NCBI GenBank assembly: GCA_022843925.1
Contig: JALHMS010000020.1
Location: 35,419 to 99,418 of the forward strand
Source: Burkholderiales bacterium
GTDB lineage: Bacteria > Pseudomonadota > Gammaproteobacteria > Burkholderiales > Ga0077523
Direction of reading: 5' to 3'
DNA length: 64,000 bases
This document shows, piece by piece, positions 17,749-25,826 of this stretch. A program made the position numbers and the translations under genes. Below the pieces are notes generated by a model. The model had not been told where the DNA came from, made no database searches, and saw only the letters and a list, made by a program, of their open reading frames with translations. How positions within the stretch are numbered: position 1 is the stretch's first letter; every line of letters starts with the position of its first letter.

Positions 17749-18360
17749 TTACGCCGTGCGGTCGTAGACGACCTTCAACTCGTGGAAAACGAAGTACCGC
17801 CCGATCCACGCGAGATCCAGCGGGAAGTGGCTCATGCGGCTCACGGCGAAGCCCTCGCACGCGGTCAATCCGTGCGCACGCAGATAGTCGGCATCGACGT
17901 ACGTCTTGTGCGTTGCATCTGATCGATAGCCCACCTCACACGGAAGAATCAGCACGAGGCGCCGGATACCGATGCGTGCACACCCTCTGAGCAGCCGCCT
18001 GACCACCTCGTGTGCATTCTCGAAGTGCTCCAGCACGTGAGACATGACGAGCGTCTCGTATTGACCGACAGGAATCGGCGTCAGGGCGAAATCGTCGAGG
18101 GCTGCGTTGTAATCAAGCACCGGAAGGCCTTCGGCCCTGAGTTGCTCGACCAGATGCGGATTTATCTCCACACCCAGGGAGCCGATCGGCAACCTTCTGA
18201 GAAGTTGCCCGGCACCGCAGCCAAGATCGATCGTTCGACCACGCACGTCCGCAAGCACGTTGGAGAGGTACAGGCTCTTGACCAACCTTCTCAGGGGATG
18301 CCGGCTCCGCGCAATCTGCGACGATGCGTAGGCGGCACCGAACTCCGTGGAATCGCTCAT
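17749..18360 (-). CDS. Class I SAM-dependent methyltransferase
   Basis: A 203-residue cytoplasmic methyltransferase. The SAM-binding motif I is TIDLGCGAGQLL, the acidic loop at the end of strand beta2 is LGVEINPHLV, and VMSHVLEHFENAHE is the post-motif seen in sugar and lipid methyltransferases. The start overlaps the stop of the upstream methyltransferase-like frame (ATGA at 18357-18360). Its position at the tail of the exopolysaccharide locus suggests methylation of a sugar or of the lipid-linked glycan; the acceptor is unknown. Confidence 0.82.
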   Translation of the reverse strand: MSDSTEFGAAYASSQIARSRHPLRRLVKSLYLSNVLADVRGRTIDLGCGAGQLLRRLPIGSLGVEINPHLVEQLRAEGLPVLDYNAALDDFALTPIPVGQYETLVMSHVLEHFENAHEVVRRLLRGCARIGIRRLVLILPCEVGYRSDATHKTYVDADYLRAHGLTACEGFAVSRMSHFPLDLAWIGRYFVFHELKVVYDRTA

Positions 18361-19043
18361 CGGCTGGCCTCTTGCAGAACGGAAGGTTCGAGGACGACCG
18401 GCGCGCGCGCGGAGGGCATGGCGGCGCTCGCTCGACAGGCTGCGAGGAACGGCCTCTTCCCTCGGATGACGTGCTCGAACCGATCGATGCCGATGCAACC
18501 GAGCAGATACGCCCCGAGAATCTGCGGCCTAATGAGGACCTCCGAAGGCAAAGTCGAGGACAGCGTCTCCCGCATGACCGCCAAGCGTCGAAATCGTAGA
18601 GCCGATCGCATCTGCCGGGAACTGAACCAGCCGCCCTCCCATTGCCGGCGCAGATTCCCCGGCACAGTCGCAGGCACAAGGCAAGGAACATGGTCAGCAA
18701 GACCGACTTGGTCGAGGAAGTGCGGCCACAATAGGACTCCTATCCGGTTGACGGGATTGGTCGTCGGAGCGAAATCGTCGACTGCGGCATCGTAGTCCAT
18801 GCTCCCAAGCCTTGCCCTCGATAGCGCCTCACTGCGATAGTGATCGACCCCGATACCGGCGGACTCTGGAAGCAGCATCCGCCGAGGATGCGTCCCCAAG
18901 CAGTCGCGATCCAGAATCGGACTTTGGAGATCCTGCAGCACTTCGCGCAGACGGACGCCCCTCACTACCCGTCGCCGGGGGTGACAATCTCGCGGCGGTC
19001 CAGCGCTCCCATGGCTCAATCCGAACTCATTCGCTTTGCTCAT
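18357..19043 (-). pseudogene. Decayed or highly diverged methyltransferase
   Basis: An open frame of 228 codons starting MSKANEFG. It aligns with the methyltransferase immediately downstream around DYDAAVDDFAPTTNPV (against DYNAALDDFALTPIPV) and WPHFLDQV (against MSHVLEHF). The SAM-binding motif is ruined: LDRDCLGTHPRR stands where LDxGCG is expected. The section between the acidic loop and the C-terminal part (GWFSSRQMRSALRF onward) is too short for a full domain. Both ends still overlap neighbouring frames by ATGA. I read it as a duplicated methyltransferase gene that has lost function while keeping its frame. An active but divergent enzyme cannot be excluded. Confidence 0.55.
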
Positions 19044-19207
19044 CCCGCAACTCCAATGACCAAATCCAAGTAAACGCTGCAGTCGGTGTCCTTCGCGGGG
19101 TCTCTCAGCCTGCCGGCACGGCCGCCTGCGTCGGGCCTGCACCTCTGGTCGACGGCGCGAATAACCGCGACCGATCGAGACAGGGTCATCCAGCGCCAGC
19201 GACTCAT
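19040..19207 (-). CDS. Short coupled reading frame, possible gene remnant
   Basis: A 55-codon frame that begins with ATG overlapping the flippase stop (19204-19207) and ends with TGA overlapping the ATG of the decayed methyltransferase (19040-19043). The translation (MSRWRWMTLSRSVAV at its start, CSVYLDLVIGVAG at its end) has no recognisable domain. The double overlap suggests that a real gene once sat here and has shrunk. It may only serve to pass ribosomes to the next frame. Confidence 0.3.
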   Translation of the reverse strand: MSRWRWMTLSRSVAVIRAVDQRCRPDAGGRAGRLRDPAKDTDCSVYLDLVIGVAG

Positions 19208-20667
19208 GCGGAAGGCACCTCTTGACGCATACGTCCCGGTCTCAGGACTCCCCAGATCGAGACAATCGCAGCGCGATCGATTACCCGTACACATGCGGCG
19301 TAGACACCGGCGCCGACGGCGATCATCAGCCCGAGCCCCGCAGCCGTGTTGGCAGCTTCGTGAAGTGCCGCCGCGACCAGGCGAACTGTCAGAAACATTA
19401 GGGCACTGCACGCCGCCGGACGTGCGATCGCCTTCAGCGCATCGAGTATCGAAATGCCAAGCACGGACTGGGTGCGGTGAATGTTGATCCCCATCAGAAC
19501 CGGGAGCCCCACCAGCCAGCCACAGGCGAGTCCGGTTGTTCCGAATGCGCCACCGACGAGGAAGCACGGCGGCAGAACTGCGACCCCAGTGAGCGCGTTC
19601 TTGAGATCGATGTCGGGTCGGCCGACGCCCTGCACGGCGGTGGAAGTGAGGGTCCCGATCAGACGCAGCGGCAGCACCGCGCAGACGATCTGCAGCGGCA
19701 GTGCGGCGTTGCTCCAGTGAGGCCCCAAGGCGACGTTCACGAACCACGGCGCGATCCCGGCGATACCCCAGAGTGCGGGAATGACGACATAGGCAGTAAG
19801 CCGCAGCCCGTCCAACAGTTCCGGCCGGATGTCTCGCTTGCTCCGATGCAATTGCGAAATGGCGGGGAAGGCGACTTGCGTGATGATTCCCATCACCCTG
19901 GACAGGGGCAGCATCGCCAGATGCATGGCCACCGCGTACTCGCCGAGCGCGGTCTTGGAAAGGATACGCCCAGCGAGTAGCACGTCAGCCTGGCTAAACA
20001 CGTAACTGGCTATCCTTGCGAGCGCGACGTTGCGCCCGAAGTTCACGAGGCTTCTCGCCTCGCCGATCCGGAAGCTGGGCCAAACGCGGTCCGGTACGAT
20101 GGCATAGAGGAGGACGATCCGCAGTACGCTGCCACAGACAGAACCCAGAACGAGCGCCCAGACGCCGTAGCCGAAGCTCGCCATCAGAACAGTCGCGACT
20201 GTCGCCAAGACGCCGGCCGCGAGTTCCGCGAGCGACGAGCCTCTGAACTGCATCTCCCGCCGCAGCATCGCATCAGGCACTGTCGTCAGAGCATACAAAA
20301 GCAGATTGACCGATGCGACCTGGATGAGCAACTGCGCTTCTGGCGCCCTGAAGAACGCCGCAAGGAATGGCGCCAGCGCGGCGACGACACCCATCGACGC
20401 GAGCGCGAACAGGAGGGCTGCACCGAATACGCTCCGGATCTGGTCCCGTGTGAGGGTCCTGGACTGTACAAGCGCAGAGCCGAAGCCGAACTCGGCGATC
20501 ATTGATACGATGGAAAGGACCGCAGAACTGATGGCAGCGAGACCGTAGTCGCTCGGGGCGAGGAGCCGCATGACAAACAACGTCCCGACCCACGAAATCA
20601 GTTGGGCCGCGAACTTCGCTGCTGCTGTCCATCGGAATGCAGACCCCACCCTGCTGCCAAGATTCAT
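19204..20667 (-). CDS. Wzx-type oligosaccharide flippase
   Basis: A polytopic membrane protein of 487 residues of the MOP superfamily (lipopolysaccharide biosynthesis protein type), with about twelve to fourteen hydrophobic segments. The N-terminus SAFRWTAAAKFAAQLISW and the block MRLLAPSDYGLAAI are typical of flippases that move undecaprenyl-linked repeat units across the inner membrane. ATG 20667 was preferred; ATG 20700 would add 11 residues. It sits 111 bases after the O-ligase gene in the same direction. Together with that ligase/polymerase and the chain-length determinant it makes a Wzx/Wzy-type assembly route likely. Confidence 0.87.
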   Translation of the reverse strand: MNLGSRVGSAFRWTAAAKFAAQLISWVGTLFVMRLLAPSDYGLAAISSAVLSIVSMIAEFGFGSALVQSRTLTRDQIRSVFGAALLFALASMGVVAALAPFLAAFFRAPEAQLLIQVASVNLLLYALTTVPDAMLRREMQFRGSSLAELAAGVLATVATVLMASFGYGVWALVLGSVCGSVLRIVLLYAIVPDRVWPSFRIGEARSLVNFGRNVALARIASYVFSQADVLLAGRILSKTALGEYAVAMHLAMLPLSRVMGIITQVAFPAISQLHRSKRDIRPELLDGLRLTAYVVIPALWGIAGIAPWFVNVALGPHWSNAALPLQIVCAVLPLRLIGTLTSTAVQGVGRPDIDLKNALTGVAVLPPCFLVGGAFGTTGLACGWLVGLPVLMGINIHRTQSVLGISILDALKAIARPAACSALMFLTVRLVAAALHEAANTAAGLGLMIAVGAGVYAACVRVIDRAAIVSIWGVLRPGRMRQEVPSA

Positions 20668-20778
20668 CGAAATCCCGAGAAGCGCATGCCGCGCCCGCAT
20701 AGGCAGCGTTCGAGGGCGCTCGGCAGGACGAGGATTCCTTGGTTCGCAGTCAAGGTGGCTGCCGGGACGTGCCGAGGA

Positions 20779-22092
20779 TCAGGATGTCTTAAGGTCATGT
20801 TGCGCCTCTCTTTCAATCGAACGGGAGGGTTCGGTATTCATCACGCCTTCGCTTTTGGCTTGTGCCAGCATCCAAGCCTTCGCCACAACCAACATCACCA
20901 TAATGTTGTACGGAAGGTCAAAGTACGCCAAGCTCAGGAACGCTCCTCCGACGAAATAGCCGACCATGCTCACCTGACACATGGCACCGAGGTGAGCACA
21001 CCACTGCGTACCGTCCTTGGACTTGCCCGATGATCGAAGCCAAGCTGCCGTTCGCCACGTGTACCACCAGATGGAGAGCCAGATGAGTAGGCCAATCCAG
21101 CCGTGCTCGCCCAGCACCTGGAAGTAGATCGAGTGTGCCGCGTGGATGTCCGTTGGATCGGGCGCGTACTTCGCGAATATCTCCGGAAGATAGATCTCGA
21201 AGCCGCCACCGAAGAGCTTGAGATCGTTGGCCAGGTTGAACGCCATCCACCATGCGTTGATCCGTCCCATGGCCGAGCCGTCCTTCTCGTAGTTCTCGAT
21301 CGTCCCCATGCGGTCCGACCAGTTGCTCGGCATGAAGGCAATCAGAAGAACCGCCACCGCCGACATCAAGATGCCGGCCACAAGCTTCTTGTCGCTCCGC
21401 CACCACAGGAACACCGCCATGGCGGAAATGCCCAGCAGTGCGCCGCGTGAGTGGCTACCCAGTGCCGCAGCCGCCGTGAGAGCCATGGAGGCGAGCAAGC
21501 CGCGTCGCAGCCACTTCCTCTCCCTCGGAGCCACGAGGAAGATGTAGTACATGAGGGGGATCGCAACGATGAATGCGAGCGCCACCTCGTTGTTGCCACC
21601 GATGAACCCACCGGGTCCCCAGACCCGATCGCCGCCGCCGGTCTTGAGGGTGAAGATTCCTCCCTTCACACCGTAGTACCCGATCGAGAAGACGTTGATC
21701 CATACGAAGTACTGGATCTGCTGCTTCGTCAGCAGAAGCATGATCGAAACAATGATCATCAGATCGATCTTCAGCACCTTGGACAGCATCTCCTTGCTGC
21801 CCGCCGGATCATGCGATAACGGCCAGCCGATGATCACCCAGACCATGAACACGACCAACATGGTGACGGCGGGATCCAGGAACGGTTTCCGTCGATCCTT
21901 TGTCACCGCCAGCCCGATGAACGTGGCGACGGCGACCATCAGTGCCACGGGCATGCTGTTGGCGAAACCGTAGGTCTGCGTGTGCGGCGTCATGATGCTC
22001 ACCCAGGTCCACAGAATCACACCGACCCAAGGACGGCGAAGCGTCATCAGGCACCCGCCGAGGATGATGACCGTGAGGGCGAGGTCACGCAT
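20779..22092 (-). CDS. Putative O-glycosylation ligase/polymerase, exosortase A-associated
   Basis: A membrane protein of 437 residues with about ten to twelve hydrophobic segments and a large periplasmic loop containing SHSRGALLGISAMAVFLWWRS and HAAHSIYFQVLGEHGWIGLL. These match the Wzy_C/O-antigen ligase family, in particular the subgroup found next to exosortase A. Members join or transfer lipid-linked glycans in the periplasm. Whether this one polymerises exopolysaccharide or attaches glycan to protein cannot be told. The ATG at 22092 overlaps the previous gene by eight bases; a longer frame to 22131 is less likely. Confidence 0.85.
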   Translation of the reverse strand: MRDLALTVIILGGCLMTLRRPWVGVILWTWVSIMTPHTQTYGFANSMPVALMVAVATFIGLAVTKDRRKPFLDPAVTMLVVFMVWVIIGWPLSHDPAGSKEMLSKVLKIDLMIIVSIMLLLTKQQIQYFVWINVFSIGYYGVKGGIFTLKTGGGDRVWGPGGFIGGNNEVALAFIVAIPLMYYIFLVAPRERKWLRRGLLASMALTAAAALGSHSRGALLGISAMAVFLWWRSDKKLVAGILMSAVAVLLIAFMPSNWSDRMGTIENYEKDGSAMGRINAWWMAFNLANDLKLFGGGFEIYLPEIFAKYAPDPTDIHAAHSIYFQVLGEHGWIGLLIWLSIWWYTWRTAAWLRSSGKSKDGTQWCAHLGAMCQVSMVGYFVGGAFLSLAYFDLPYNIMVMLVVAKAWMLAQAKSEGVMNTEPSRSIEREAQHDLKTS

Positions 22093-23476
22093 CGGTGCGT
22101 GCCTCCGTTCGAGATCCCGCCACGCCCACATGACTCACGATGTACCGGTGCTTGCCGGACTTCTCCGGCGCGATGCTGTCCACCATCCGCACTTCGATCT
22201 CGACGCCCTCACCGAGCCGCGCCCTCAGGCCGTCCCGGATGACGACGCGCGACGCCGGATCGAACCCGGGCCCCTGGACCAGCAGGACTCGGGTCAGCGT
22301 CAATGACTCCTGGACCACCTTGAAGGCAGCGATGCCCGGCAGATCGCGAATCACGTAGATGAGCGCGAGTCCATGCATCACCGTGCCGTCCTGGGCGACC
22401 ACGAAGTCGGTGGTGCGGCCCTCGACGCGGTCGAGCAGTGGAAGACCGCGGCCACAGATGCAGGGCTCTGCGCCGAGCACGCCCACGTCGCCCGTTCGAT
22501 AGCGGACGAACGGGAAGTCGCGCGTCGCCAGGTGGGTCACGACGATCTCTCCGGAGACCCCCGGCGGCTGGATCCGCCCCTCGGGGTCAACGATCTCGAG
22601 GATGACGTCCTCGGCGGTGATGTGCATCCCGCCATCCGGGCATTCGTGCGCGAGGAATCCGGCATCGCGCCCGCCATAGCCATTCGCGACGCGACAACCG
22701 AACGTGGATGCGATCAGCGCACGCTGTTCGTCGTAGAGCCGCTCCGCTGTGACGAACGCCACCCGGATGCCGAGGTCGTCGAGACGGATGCCGCGGTCCA
22801 CGGCGTGCCTGGCGATCATCGAGATGGATGAGGGGTAGCCGAAGAGCATGCGCGGTCGACGGGCACGAATGCGTGCGACGAAGTCGTCCAGCTTCGCAGC
22901 CGACATCTCGAACGCCGGCAGGAGTTCGGTACGGAAAACGGCGTCGCGCATCGCGCGGACGCGGTCCTGAGCATTCAGTTCGATGGGCGAGCCCCACACG
23001 ACGATCTCGGGATCGCCGATGTCGACGTCCCACCACCGGGTCGCGCGCCACTTGGCGGCGACATCGTGGCTCACCCGCTCGTTGCCGATGAAGAACACGA
23101 GCGGCTCACCGGAGGATCCACCGGTGTTGAACCGTGCTAGCTTCGCGCCGCGATCCGACTTCAGCGCGTCGGTGTGCGCGCGTATGGTTGCTTTGTCGAG
23201 AAGCGGGAGGGCGTGCAGATCGGTGATCGCGCGTATCGCGGCGGGATCGAAACCAATCCGTGCAAAGAGATCCCGGTAGTAGGGAACGTGGATGCCGATA
23301 TCGACGAGGAGCGCACGTAGTCGCTCGATCCGCAGCGCCTCCAGGCGGTCGGTGGACCACCACTGCGTCCGCTCCATCTCGCGGCGAATGGCGACCGTGC
23401 TGTGACCTTTGACACGCTCCTGCACCGGGAAGACGAGTCCCGAGACGAGGCGCGTGCGCAGAGCCAAGGCGCTCAC
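22085..23476 (-). CDS. Phenylacetate-CoA ligase-like adenylate-forming enzyme
   Basis: A 463-residue member of the ANL superfamily, close in style to PaaK and to the CapK proteins of capsule loci. Visible motifs are the nucleotide-binding loop FNTGGSSGEPLVF (about 105-117), VANGYGGRDAGFLAHEC and the FPFVRYRTGDVG hinge region, followed by a cysteine-containing ICGRGLPLLDR block. It probably activates a carboxylic acid as its adenylate or CoA ester for transfer to the polysaccharide. It starts with GTG 23476, overlapping the previous stop by four bases, so it is built into the polysaccharide operon. The acid substrate is unknown. Confidence 0.8.
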   Translation of the reverse strand: MSALALRTRLVSGLVFPVQERVKGHSTVAIRREMERTQWWSTDRLEALRIERLRALLVDIGIHVPYYRDLFARIGFDPAAIRAITDLHALPLLDKATIRAHTDALKSDRGAKLARFNTGGSSGEPLVFFIGNERVSHDVAAKWRATRWWDVDIGDPEIVVWGSPIELNAQDRVRAMRDAVFRTELLPAFEMSAAKLDDFVARIRARRPRMLFGYPSSISMIARHAVDRGIRLDDLGIRVAFVTAERLYDEQRALIASTFGCRVANGYGGRDAGFLAHECPDGGMHITAEDVILEIVDPEGRIQPPGVSGEIVVTHLATRDFPFVRYRTGDVGVLGAEPCICGRGLPLLDRVEGRTTDFVVAQDGTVMHGLALIYVIRDLPGIAAFKVVQESLTLTRVLLVQGPGFDPASRVVIRDGLRARLGEGVEIEVRMVDSIAPEKSGKHRYIVSHVGVAGSRTEARTDA

Positions 23477-24594
23477 AGGACACCCCCTGCACCACCTGCC
23501 GCGCTTCGCGACCGCGGTGCGACACATTCGGCATAGAGCGCCAGCCATTGATCCCGCACACGCGGCCACGCATAGCGCGACACCTCCTCGAGCCCTGCCG
23601 CTGCCAGCCTGCTGCGCAGGTCGATGTCCGTGCTCACGCGCTCTAGCGCCCGTGCCATCGCCTCGTCATCGCCCGCGGGCACGAGCAGGCCGGTCCGCTC
23701 GTGCTCCACGATGTAGGGCACCCCGCCCACATCGGTGGAGACGACCGGCAGACCGCTCGCCATCGCCTCGAGAACGGAGTTGGGCATGTTGTCGACGCGG
23801 GTGGGATTGAGCGCGATGTCGGAACGGCGATACAGCTCGGCGATCGCGTCCCGATCGAGTCGCCCGGTGAAGGTGATGGCGTCACCGACGCCCAGCTGAC
23901 CCGACAGCGTTTCCAGTGCCTGACGCTCGGGACCGGAACCCGCAATGCTCATCGTCGCCGTCCGCACCGTCTCCCGCAGCCGGGCGAATGCGCGGATCGC
24001 GCAGGCGACGTCGTAGATCGGCTCCAGGTTACGCGTGATCACGATGTGCGGTCCGAACGCGCGCTGGTCCGCGACACCGGGTCGGAAACGCGCGAGGTCG
24101 ACGATGTTGGCGATGACACGACTCGCCATCCCATGCCTGGCGAAAACGTTCTCGAGATATCCCGAGGGCACGACCAAGGCCTGGGTTCGGCGCAGCGTGG
24201 GCAGGACGCGGTGCGCTGCCCCTGCAAGAAAGGTCTCCGCCTCGCCGCCCCGGTAGTTGACGACCACTGACACGCCGAACAGTCGCCCGATCAGCACTGC
24301 CGGAGCAGCGAAGAGATGCCAGGACCAACCGGAGTTTGCCATCACATGCAAGATCTCCGCGCGACGCGCGGCGCACATCAGTCGCCAGAGATACGGGACC
24401 AGCCGGAACACCGCGCGCACGCCACGGACGCTGCCGATCCAGGCCGGTCTGTAGGGGCGGTTCACCTGCACGATCTCGACCGTGGCCCCCTCTGCAGCAA
24501 GCAACTCGGCCAGCTGTCGCGTCTGGTTGGCCATGCCACCCGCCGGCGGCGGCAGGGGCCCCACGAGCGCGATGCGTAGGTCGAGTTTCGTCAC
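23473..24594 (-). CDS. GT4-family glycosyltransferase
   Basis: A 373-residue glycosyltransferase with the GT-B fold. It has the N-terminal glycine-rich loop LVGPLPPPAGGMANQT and the C-terminal donor-site block NPTRVDNMPNSVLEAMASG with the EX7E-like arrangement, then VSTDVGGVPYIVEH. The GTG start (24594) and the stop both overlap neighbours by four bases. It should add a sugar to the growing lipid-linked repeat on the cytoplasmic side. Donor and acceptor cannot be predicted. Confidence 0.88.
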   Translation of the reverse strand: MTKLDLRIALVGPLPPPAGGMANQTRQLAELLAAEGATVEIVQVNRPYRPAWIGSVRGVRAVFRLVPYLWRLMCAARRAEILHVMANSGWSWHLFAAPAVLIGRLFGVSVVVNYRGGEAETFLAGAAHRVLPTLRRTQALVVPSGYLENVFARHGMASRVIANIVDLARFRPGVADQRAFGPHIVITRNLEPIYDVACAIRAFARLRETVRTATMSIAGSGPERQALETLSGQLGVGDAITFTGRLDRDAIAELYRRSDIALNPTRVDNMPNSVLEAMASGLPVVSTDVGGVPYIVEHERTGLLVPAGDDEAMARALERVSTDIDLRSRLAAAGLEEVSRYAWPRVRDQWLALYAECVAPRSRSAAGGAGGVL

Positions 24595-25805
24595 GCCGCC
24601 AACCTGTCGCCCAGGAGACGTCCGTACACGGACCGGTACCGGTCGACACTCACCCTCCAGTTGCGCTCCTCCTCGACGAAGCGACGCCCGTTCGCCCGCA
24701 GCAGCGGCCAGAGCGCGGGCTCCTGTGCGAGTTCGACGACGGCGTCGGCCAGCCCCGTCGGATGGCCGGCGGAGAACAGCATGCCGGTCTCCCGATGCTT
24801 GATCAGTTCGCGGTGCCCACCGACATCGGAGGCCACGAAGATGCGCCCCTGCGCCATGGCCTCGAGCGGCTTCAGGGGCGTGACGAGTTCGGTCAGTCGC
24901 ATGGAGTGGCGCGGATACGCGAGGATGTCCACCAGGTCGTAGTAGCGTGCCACGTCGGCGTGCGGCACCCGCCCGGTGAATACCACCTTGTCGGCGATGC
25001 CGAGTCGCTCGGCCTGATCGCGCAGCGCCGCGTCCTGGGGGCCGCCACCCACCAGCAGCACGCGCGCGCCGGGCAGACGCCGGAGAATGCCCGGGTAGGC
25101 ATCGAGCAGGAGATCCAGTCCCTCGTATGCATAGAACGAACCGATGAAGCCGATGACCAGGGCTCCCGACAGTCCGAGTTGCGCCTTCAGTGCTTCGTCC
25201 GCCACCCCGCCCGGAGGAAACGCGTCGATGTCCACAGCGTTCGGAATCACCGTCACGCGGTCGGCCGGCACGCCACGCGCACAGATGTCCGAGCGCAAGC
25301 CTTGGCAGATCGTGGTGACATGGTCCGCCCGCTTCAGCGCGTACGTCTCGAGTGCTCGGCTTATGCGATAGCGCAGGCCCCACTCGGCATGCGTGCCATG
25401 ATCCACCGCCGCGTCTTCCCAGAACGCGCGGACCTCGTAGACCACTGGCAGTCCGAAACGCCGTCCCACCTTGAGCGCCGGGATGGCATTGAGCACCGGC
25501 GAGTGGGCGTGCAGCACATCGGGGCGCAGCCGCTGCACGAGTTCGGACAGGCGTCGGGTCGTTGCCTCGATGAGCCGGATCTCGCCCAGACCAGGCATGG
25601 CCGTCGCAGGAACAGGCCTGGGTGTGCGGTAGAAGTGCCAGCCATCCACGTCCTCCTCGTCCACGGTGCAGTTCTCCTGCTTGGGACTGGTGAGATGGAA
25701 CGTCTCCCAGCCGAGGGCGCGTTGCGCCTTGAGAATCGCAACGGTTCGAAACGTGTAGCCGCTGTGCAGCGGCAGGGAATGATCGAGAACGTGGAGGATG
25801 CGCAT
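24591..25805 (-). CDS. PEP-CTERM/XrtA-associated glycosyltransferase, Daro_2409 family (Stp3)
   Basis: A 404-residue GT4 enzyme. The N-terminus MRILHVLDHSLPLHSGYTFR and the stretch GWETFHLTSPKQ are the hallmark of the exosortase A-linked Daro_2409 family. The donor-binding half has RHSMRLTELVTPLKPLEAMA and VASDVGGHRELI. I start it at ATG 25805, where the family begins; the frame allows seven more codons. The stop overlaps the next glycosyltransferase gene by four bases. It is one of three Stp-type transferases in the locus (see also 31958-33187 and 34746-36011). Confidence 0.9.
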   Translation of the reverse strand: MRILHVLDHSLPLHSGYTFRTVAILKAQRALGWETFHLTSPKQENCTVDEEDVDGWHFYRTPRPVPATAMPGLGEIRLIEATTRRLSELVQRLRPDVLHAHSPVLNAIPALKVGRRFGLPVVYEVRAFWEDAAVDHGTHAEWGLRYRISRALETYALKRADHVTTICQGLRSDICARGVPADRVTVIPNAVDIDAFPPGGVADEALKAQLGLSGALVIGFIGSFYAYEGLDLLLDAYPGILRRLPGARVLLVGGGPQDAALRDQAERLGIADKVVFTGRVPHADVARYYDLVDILAYPRHSMRLTELVTPLKPLEAMAQGRIFVASDVGGHRELIKHRETGMLFSAGHPTGLADAVVELAQEPALWPLLRANGRRFVEEERNWRVSVDRYRSVYGRLLGDRLAA

Positions 25806-25826
25806 CGTCGTTGCGGGAACGTTCAC

